Shown piece after piece: positions 56,334-64,000 of a DNA stretch of 64,000 bases. The notes beneath the pieces are model-generated. The model was not told the DNA's origin. It worked only from the letters and a program-made list of their open reading frames with translations, and did not search any database. Source of the DNA: RCIO01 sp965232405 (GTDB taxonomy: Bacteria; Pseudomonadota; Alphaproteobacteria; Rhizobiales; Rhizobiaceae); contig OZ246966.1 of assembly GCA_965232405.1 (NCBI GenBank), forward strand, positions 2,542,001-2,606,000, given 5' to 3'. The translations under genes were made by a program, and so were the position numbers. Position 1 is the stretch's first letter, and every line of letters begins with the position of its first letter.

Positions 56334-56927
56334 TCAGGAAAAGGCAGCGCCGGCCTGGCCGGAAGCATCGCGGTCGGAGCGCCGCGCCAGCAGAAGCCGA
56401 TCGAGCGAGATCGCACCCGCCCCGCGCACGGCGAGATAGACCAGCGGGAACAGCCAAAGCAGGCGCTGATCGGCGATCAAGCCGTCAGAGAAGCGGTCGA
56501 ACATGGCCCCGATAGTCTTGGCGTCTACCTGATGAACCGCGATGTCGACATAGGTCTGGACGGCCACGAATGCGATCATGCCCACTGAGGCAATGCGGGT
56601 GAAAAGCCCGACTATGATCAGCAAGGGCAGGATGAACTCCGCATAAGTGCCGGCGAAGACCATCAAACCCCAGGGGACAAAGGCGACTTGCGAAACATCG
56701 CCTCCGGCTGCCTCAACTGCCGGCAGCGCGATCTGGTAGTAGGCGTTGGGGGAGATCGAGAAAAATCCCAGCAGGCCTTCGCCGACCTTGGTCTTGGCCG
56801 AGTTGAGAAAGTAGAAGTAGAGCACCGAGGCGAAGACGAAGCGGGCGAACAGTCCAAAAAACCAGCCCCGCGTCAGCCGTTCGACACCACCGACCAGTGA
56901 ATCATAAAGCGATAACAGCCCACGCAT
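56334..56927 (-). CDS. DoxX family membrane protein of the RiPP operon (HvfD/GigT-like)
   Basis: 197-residue inner-membrane protein with four or more hydrophobic segments: FGLFARFVFASVLYFYFLNS, VFAGTYAEFILPLLIIVGLF, and a third around SVGMIAFVAVQTYVDIAVH. The family pattern is DoxX. In Hvf and Gig operons a DoxX protein follows the DUF692 and DUF2063 genes exactly as here. Its role in such clusters is unknown; redox support of the modification or export is possible. It starts 12 bases after the DUF2063 gene, with AGGGAGGGG before the ATG. Confidence 0.85.
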   Translation of the reverse strand: MRGLLSLYDSLVGGVERLTRGWFFGLFARFVFASVLYFYFLNSAKTKVGEGLLGFFSISPNAYYQIALPAVEAAGGDVSQVAFVPWGLMVFAGTYAEFILPLLIIVGLFTRIASVGMIAFVAVQTYVDIAVHQVDAKTIGAMFDRFSDGLIADQRLLWLFPLVYLAVRGAGAISLDRLLLARRSDRDASGQAGAAFS

Positions 56928-56938
56928 TGTTCCCCTCC

Positions 56939-57703
56939 CTAGTCGGCGGTTGCAGCCGAGAATACTCCAGCGCCCAGCATCAGCCCAATTGCAGCCGAAA
57001 GGTCGAACGCTTCGTCTGCGCCCGTTGCAGCTTCGGCCGCCTCAGCTAGAGTCCGGCCTATCATCAACGCGTCCAGAAATGCGGCATCACCAGCAGATAT
57101 GGCCTGCAGCGTCACCTCAACATCCGGGCGCGTAATGAGCCCGTCTTCGGCAATGCCGGCGTTGATGCGCTGCCCCGTTTGTGCGCGGCGATTGGCATTG
57201 AAGATCGTGACTGCCGCGAATTGCGAGCGAACCAGAGCTGCCGCCGGATGCCGCACAAACCGTGCATTCGGCAGCTTTTCGGGCGGAATGGCAGAGAGGG
57301 CCTCCGGTACCAGCGGTGCGGTGTCAGCAGCGTGGTAGGCGTCGAGCCCCGCACGCTCCAGCCGCGCAACATCGGCGAGATATGGCATCGACGCCGCCGG
57401 TTTGAACCCTTCGATGAATGCGGCGAACTCCTGTCCGTAGCGAAACAGCAGCGGCGATTTTGGCGGGTGGGCGCGCACGAACAGCCGGGCGAGCTCGGCG
57501 AACCGCTCCTCACCGACAATTCGGCTGACCACTGGAAAGACATCGGCTAGCGCGTTGACCAGGCTAACGGTCACATTGTTGCGGTAAACGTCGAAGCGCT
57601 TGACCGGGACGCCGCCGAACGCACTCGACAGACCCGAAGGCGTGGGCGTTTGCGGGTCGAGGATCGCGCTTCTGAAGGCCTGTTCGTGGCTGGCCTCAGG
57701 CAT
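56939..57703 (-). CDS. bufC: DUF2063 RiPP maturation partner (BufC/HvfC-like)
   Basis: 254-residue protein with the DUF2063 N-terminal helical domain (QAFRSAILDPQTPTPSGL, RFDVYRNNVTVSLVNAL, FPVVSRIVGEERFAELARLF, PLLFRYGQEFAAFIEGF) and a C-terminal region about 130-254. In bufferin/Hvf systems this protein partners the MNIO enzyme and presents the precursor peptide. ATG at 57703 overlaps the DUF692 gene by 8 bases; a TTG 4 codons upstream is possible. No catalytic motif is expected or seen. Confidence 0.85.
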   Translation of the reverse strand: MPEASHEQAFRSAILDPQTPTPSGLSSAFGGVPVKRFDVYRNNVTVSLVNALADVFPVVSRIVGEERFAELARLFVRAHPPKSPLLFRYGQEFAAFIEGFKPAASMPYLADVARLERAGLDAYHAADTAPLVPEALSAIPPEKLPNARFVRHPAAALVRSQFAAVTIFNANRRAQTGQRINAGIAEDGLITRPDVEVTLQAISAGDAAFLDALMIGRTLAEAAEAATGADEAFDLSAAIGLMLGAGVFSAATAD

Positions 57704-58607
57704 GGCGGCGGCCAAGCATGAAGGATTTGGCGTTGCGGTCGAGAATGGTGCGCGCCGCGGCCGCTTCGGATCTCAGGATCGGCCATTCCGGCACATCATT
57801 GTCCCATTCGACCAGGGTCGGGATGGGGCCGCATTGGCTGATGACGATTTCGTAGAGCTTCCAGACGGCATCGGCGACCGGGCCGTCATGGCTGTCGATC
57901 AGGAGCACGTGGCCTTCGCCATCATCCTGCTCGGCGTGGCCGGCAAGATGGATCTCACCGACATGCTCCAGCGGAAACTCGGCCAGGTAGTCGATCGCCG
58001 AGGTGCCGTGGTTGGTGGCGGAAACAAAGACGTTGTTGACGTCAAGCAGCAGCCCGCAGCCGGTGCGGTCCACCACCTCATCCAGAAAGTCGGTTTCCGA
58101 ATAGGTCGATTCCTCGAAGAGCAGATAGGTGGAGGGATTTTCCAGCAGCATTGGCCGGCCGATTGCATCCTGCACCTGATCGATATGCGCGCAGACCCGG
58201 TTGAGTGTCTCCGTGGTGTAGGGAAGCGGCAGCAGGTCGTTCAGAAACACGTCGTCATGGGTCGACCAGGCGAGATGTTCCGACACCAGGGCCGGTTCGT
58301 AGCGGCGCACCAATTGCGCAAAGCGGTCGAGATGGCCGCGGTCAAGGTCGCCTTGTCCGCCAATCGACATGCATACGCCATGCAGCGAGACCGGGAAGCG
58401 CTCGCGTATCGCCGTCAGCAGGCGATGAGGCGCGCCGCCATCGCCCATATAGTTCTCGGCGTGGATTTCCAGAAAGCCGGCAAAATCGGGATCTCGTCCG
58501 ATCGCGTCGAAATGCTCAGGCTTGAAGCTGGCGCCGGCAAGGCCGTCGACCGGAAACACGGGAAATCGCAGTTCCGAACTTTCGGCGATGGAAACGTGGC
58601 TGTTCAT
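57696..58607 (-). CDS. bufB: DUF692 multinuclear iron oxidative enzyme (MNIO; BufB/HvfB-like)
   Basis: 303-residue TIM-barrel enzyme. Metal-ligand motifs run in family order: FLEIHAENYMG, VSLHGVCMSIGG, SEHLAW, MLLENPSTYL, GLLLDVNNVFVSATNHG, EIHLAGH, LIDSHDGPV and LVEWDNDVP. MNIOs use two or three irons and oxygen to convert peptide cysteines to thiooxazole or oxazolone-thioamide groups. ATG at 58607 follows GGAGG by 8 bases. It lies 141 bases after the DUF2282 precursor gene across a terminator-like hairpin and overlaps the DUF2063 gene. Confidence 0.9.
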   Translation of the reverse strand: MNSHVSIAESSELRFPVFPVDGLAGASFKPEHFDAIGRDPDFAGFLEIHAENYMGDGGAPHRLLTAIRERFPVSLHGVCMSIGGQGDLDRGHLDRFAQLVRRYEPALVSEHLAWSTHDDVFLNDLLPLPYTTETLNRVCAHIDQVQDAIGRPMLLENPSTYLLFEESTYSETDFLDEVVDRTGCGLLLDVNNVFVSATNHGTSAIDYLAEFPLEHVGEIHLAGHAEQDDGEGHVLLIDSHDGPVADAVWKLYEIVISQCGPIPTLVEWDNDVPEWPILRSEAAAARTILDRNAKSFMLGRRHA

Positions 58608-58650
58608 GAAACCAGCCTCCCGACTTGGCATGCACCATAGGTTAGAAAAC

Positions 58651-58684
58651 AGGAGGCAGAAAGCGCAGCGCACTTCCTGCCTCC
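58651..58684 (-). terminator. Attenuator-like terminator between precursor and MNIO genes
   Basis: On the minus strand GGAGGCAG (58677-58684) pairs with CTGCCTCC (58652-58659); four more pairs extend the stem to about 12 bp, and TGTTTTCT follows. This is a full intrinsic-terminator pattern inside the operon, which would keep the precursor transcript in excess. Confidence 0.72.
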
Positions 58685-58748
58685 CTACCCCCGCCCAATG
58701 CCGGACGCGATGGGACGCCCTGCATCGGGGAGGCGCGATAGAGCCTGA

Positions 58749-59054
58749 TCAGGCCGGGAGATCGCGGTCGAGCGCTTCCAGCGAGCCCATGCGGTCGCCC
58801 GGAAGTTCGATGTCCATGCAGGTGCCCGCGTCGACATAGGTCCAGGCATTGCCCTGATAGTCGACCGACGAGGTGCCGGCACAAGTCGTGCCGGGACCGG
58901 CTGCGCAGTCATTTTTGCCGGCCATGGAAACGCCGAAGCACTTCTCTTTTTCCTGTGCAATAGCGCTCGTCGTCGTGGCGATTGTGGCGGTGGACAGAGC
59001 GGCGGCAACGGCGCCGGCGACGTAAGCTGCGCTTACGATGGTCTTGGTGGACAT
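58749..59054 (-). CDS. bufA: DUF2282 bufferin-type RiPP precursor
   Basis: 101-residue precursor. Residues 1-33 form a signal peptide ending SAIA; the core holds four cysteines: Cys39 in KEKCFGVSMAG, Cys50 in KNDCAAG, Cys58 in GTTCAGTSS and Cys79 in AGTCMD, the spacing and context of BufA1/HvfA/GigP proteins. Such peptides are exported and, after Cys modification by the MNIO, bind copper or another metal. A GAGGAG site precedes the ATG at 59054; a longer frame to 59129 is not needed. First gene of the four-gene minus-strand operon. Confidence 0.88.
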   Translation of the reverse strand: MSTKTIVSAAYVAGAVAAALSTATIATTTSAIAQEKEKCFGVSMAGKNDCAAGPGTTCAGTSSVDYQGNAWTYVDAGTCMDIELPGDRMGSLEALDRDLPA

Positions 59055-59209
59055 TTGGAGCTCCTCTCGAAATTGTTCGCTTGCCGGTGTGTTTCCGACA
59101 GGCGACAAACTGCAAAGGAGCGCGCTCAATTGGAAATCAACCGAGCGCGAGCGCCACTCACGTGGCGGTCACGCGAAGTTTGAAATCCGTTTATCGAGCA
59201 TTCGGGGTT

Positions 59210-60259
59210 TCAGCCCACCAGTTCGACGAACCGGTCGACCTCGGTTTCCGTGGTCGCGAAGCTGGTCACCAGCCGTGAGAGCACTTCGCCCTCGCCGATT
59301 GTGCCGGCGAAATCCTTTGGCGGGTGCCAGGGGTAGAAGGATGCGCCTGCATCGGTGAGCCTGTTACGGACAGTCTCGGGCATGATGACGAAGACCTCGT
59401 TTGCCTGCGGCTCCCAAGCAAGACGCAGGCCGGATGCGCCTTCGGCGGCAGCGGCCAGCCGCATCGCCATTTCGTTGGCATGGCGGGCGTTTTTCATCCA
59501 GACATCGTTACTGAGATAGGCTTCGAACTGCGCGGCCACAAAACGCGACTTGGAAAACAGCTGAGCCGCCCGCTTGCGCAGGAAGGGGAGACCTGAGCCG
59601 AGGTCGGGATTGAGCACGATCACAGCCTCCGCACACCAGCAGCCATTCTTGGTACCGCCGAAAGAGAGCAGATCGACACCGGCCTTCCAGGTCATCTCGG
59701 CCGGCGAACAGCCGAGCGTGGCTAGCGCGTTGGCGAAGCGGGCGCCATCCATGTGGAGAGGAATGTCGTGCGCGCGGCAGATCTTTGAGACGGCGGTTAT
59801 CTGCTCCAGCGTGTAGACCGTACCCACTTCGGTGGCCTGGGTGATGGAAGCGGCCATCGGCTGGCCCGCATGGATGAATTCGGGCGGATAACGGTGGATC
59901 GCCTTTTCCAGCATTTCAGGGTCCATGCGTCCGAGCGGCCCACCGACCGGACACATGCGCGCTCCGCCTGTGAAGAACTCCGGCGCACCGCCTTCGTCCT
60001 CGATCAAATGTGCTTCGTTATGCGCGAAAACGACGCCGCCCGGCCGCGCCACGGATGCAAGCGACAGTCCGTTGGCTGCTGTCCCGGTCGAGACGAAGAA
60101 CACCGAAACGTCGCGTTCGAATATCTCGCCGAGCTGCGTCTCGACGCGTCTGTCCAACTCGCTGGCGCCGTAGGCCGGGGCATGGCCGGTTGAATGTTCA
60201 GAGAGCGCGGCCGCGATGGCCGGGTGCGCGCCGGCCCAGTTGTCGGATGCAAAGTTCAT
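59210..60259 (-). CDS. ltaE: Low-specificity L-threonine aldolase
   Basis: 349-residue fold-type I PLP enzyme cleaving L-threonine or allo-threonine to glycine and acetaldehyde. MNFASDNWAGAHPAI, VFFVSTGTAANGLSLAS, GRMDPEMLEKAI, PLHMDGARFANALATL and the PLP lysine in LLSFGGTKNGCWCAEA are family marks. ATG at 60259 is used; the frame is open 57 codons upstream without pattern. It stands 155 bases downstream of the RiPP precursor start and is transcribed separately or from upstream. Confidence 0.9.
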   Translation of the reverse strand: MNFASDNWAGAHPAIAAALSEHSTGHAPAYGASELDRRVETQLGEIFERDVSVFFVSTGTAANGLSLASVARPGGVVFAHNEAHLIEDEGGAPEFFTGGARMCPVGGPLGRMDPEMLEKAIHRYPPEFIHAGQPMAASITQATEVGTVYTLEQITAVSKICRAHDIPLHMDGARFANALATLGCSPAEMTWKAGVDLLSFGGTKNGCWCAEAVIVLNPDLGSGLPFLRKRAAQLFSKSRFVAAQFEAYLSNDVWMKNARHANEMAMRLAAAAEGASGLRLAWEPQANEVFVIMPETVRNRLTDAGASFYPWHPPKDFAGTIGEGEVLSRLVTSFATTETEVDRFVELVG

Positions 60260-60760
60260 GCGTCGCCTTTCCGGATATTCAGTTCCAAGGCCCGATATGA
60301 GTTTTGCCCGACTGAGGCAAGGCGCACGGCCGCCGTCGGAGCCGTCTCTTGAAGGCGACAGAATTACGTTGAGCAGCATTGTTTCGCTAGAAGGCCCGTT
60401 GGCGTAATGATATTTCGCCTGCAGCGCCAAATCATGCCGAAAGCGTCTTGCGCCTTTCTCTGATTTCTGGCATCTAAGAGATAGGACAGTAGTGCTGTCT
60501 TATTTATGTGGGCATTCGATCCCGGATCGGCGTATAGTAGCGCAGCTCCGGTGGCGAATGCGAAATTGGTTGAAAGCGAGCCGGATGCGGCATGCCTTTC
60601 CGCCGAACGCATAGATCGAGGTTGCTTGACTTACCCCGGGTGAGCGGGCCATCTCCGGCTTTTCGAAAGATATGCCGAACCACACCGAAGCGCGCCCTGA
60701 TGATGTGCCTTCGGAACGATTGCCGACCGCCCCTTGGGGCATGACGTGGAGGACAGGACG
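60260..60760. other. Intergenic region upstream of gltB
   Basis: 500 bases between the divergent threonine aldolase and gltB genes. No gene or clear regulatory element is supported. A GGAGG ribosome binding site lies at 60748-60752. Confidence 0.5.

Positions 60761-64000
<3,240 letters not shown>

Overview
The window looks like a chromosome segment of an alphaproteobacterium of the order Hyphomicrobiales (Rhizobiales), probably Phyllobacteriaceae/Mesorhizobium-like. The evidence is uniformly GC-rich coding sequence, a complete glpRDSTPQUVK glycerol operon of the type known from Rhizobium, a CpdR response regulator, an MmgR/alpha-r8 (suhB-family) small RNA beside an inositol-monophosphatase-family gene, and an hsp20 gene with a ROSE-like leader. 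The species is inferred, not shown.

Layout. 0.2-6.3 kb: an NMT1/ThiY-type ABC transporter co-transcribed with a cytosine-deaminase-like amidohydrolase, a GlcD-like FAD oxidoreductase and a flavodoxin-fold reductase, probably for uptake and breakdown of a small nitrogenous ring compound. 6.3-8.8 kb (minus): a VOC protein and a D-xylonate-dehydratase-like IlvD/Edd enzyme. 9.0-19.1 kb: glpR and the glycerol operon glpD-S-T-P-Q-U-V-K. 19.2-21.2 kb: a subtilase autotransporter. 21.4-30.5 kb: an M20 carbamoylase-type hydrolase divergent from a peptide-type ABC transporter whose second permease and first ATPase are fused, then a GntR regulator, an acetamidase/formamidase and an MBL-fold hydrolase.

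30.6-51.8 kb is bounded by a directly repeated 3' piece of tRNA-Val: the intact tRNA is at 51.8 kb and a decayed 51-bp fragment at 30.6 kb. This suggests a tRNA-targeted metabolic island, although no integrase is visible. It carries two catabolic modules. One (31.0-42.4 kb) has a ribose-type ABC transporter, a SorC regulator, an aldo/keto reductase, a GlpD/EryB-like dehydrogenase, a class I DhnA-type aldolase, an FGGY kinase and a GMC oxidoreductase; it resembles the erythritol locus but has an aldolase in place of EryC. The other (42.6-51.6 kb) is an amino-sugar system with two SIS proteins, a GntR/UTRA regulator, a ROK kinase, a family-1 ABC transporter and NagA, with a near-perfect 26-bp operator-like palindrome in its divergent promoter.

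51.8-64 kb looks like conserved chromosome: tRNA-Val, cpdR, N-formylglutamate amidohydrolase, an MmgR-like sRNA (minus), a hisN-like phosphatase, an alpha/beta hydrolase, hsp20 with a predicted RpoH promoter and ROSE-like thermometer, threonine aldolase and the start of gltB. Within it lies the most interesting system: a four-gene minus-strand operon (DUF2282 precursor, DUF692/MNIO enzyme, DUF2063 partner, DoxX) that matches the bufferin/Hvf/Gig family of metal-linked, cysteine-modified RiPPs, with a terminator-like hairpin between precursor and enzyme.

A recurring theme is that each of the five solute-binding-protein genes is followed directly by a strong GC hairpin before the next cistron, which probably sets the excess of binding protein over membrane parts. 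All functions are read from sequence motifs and gene order by eye; no database search was run.
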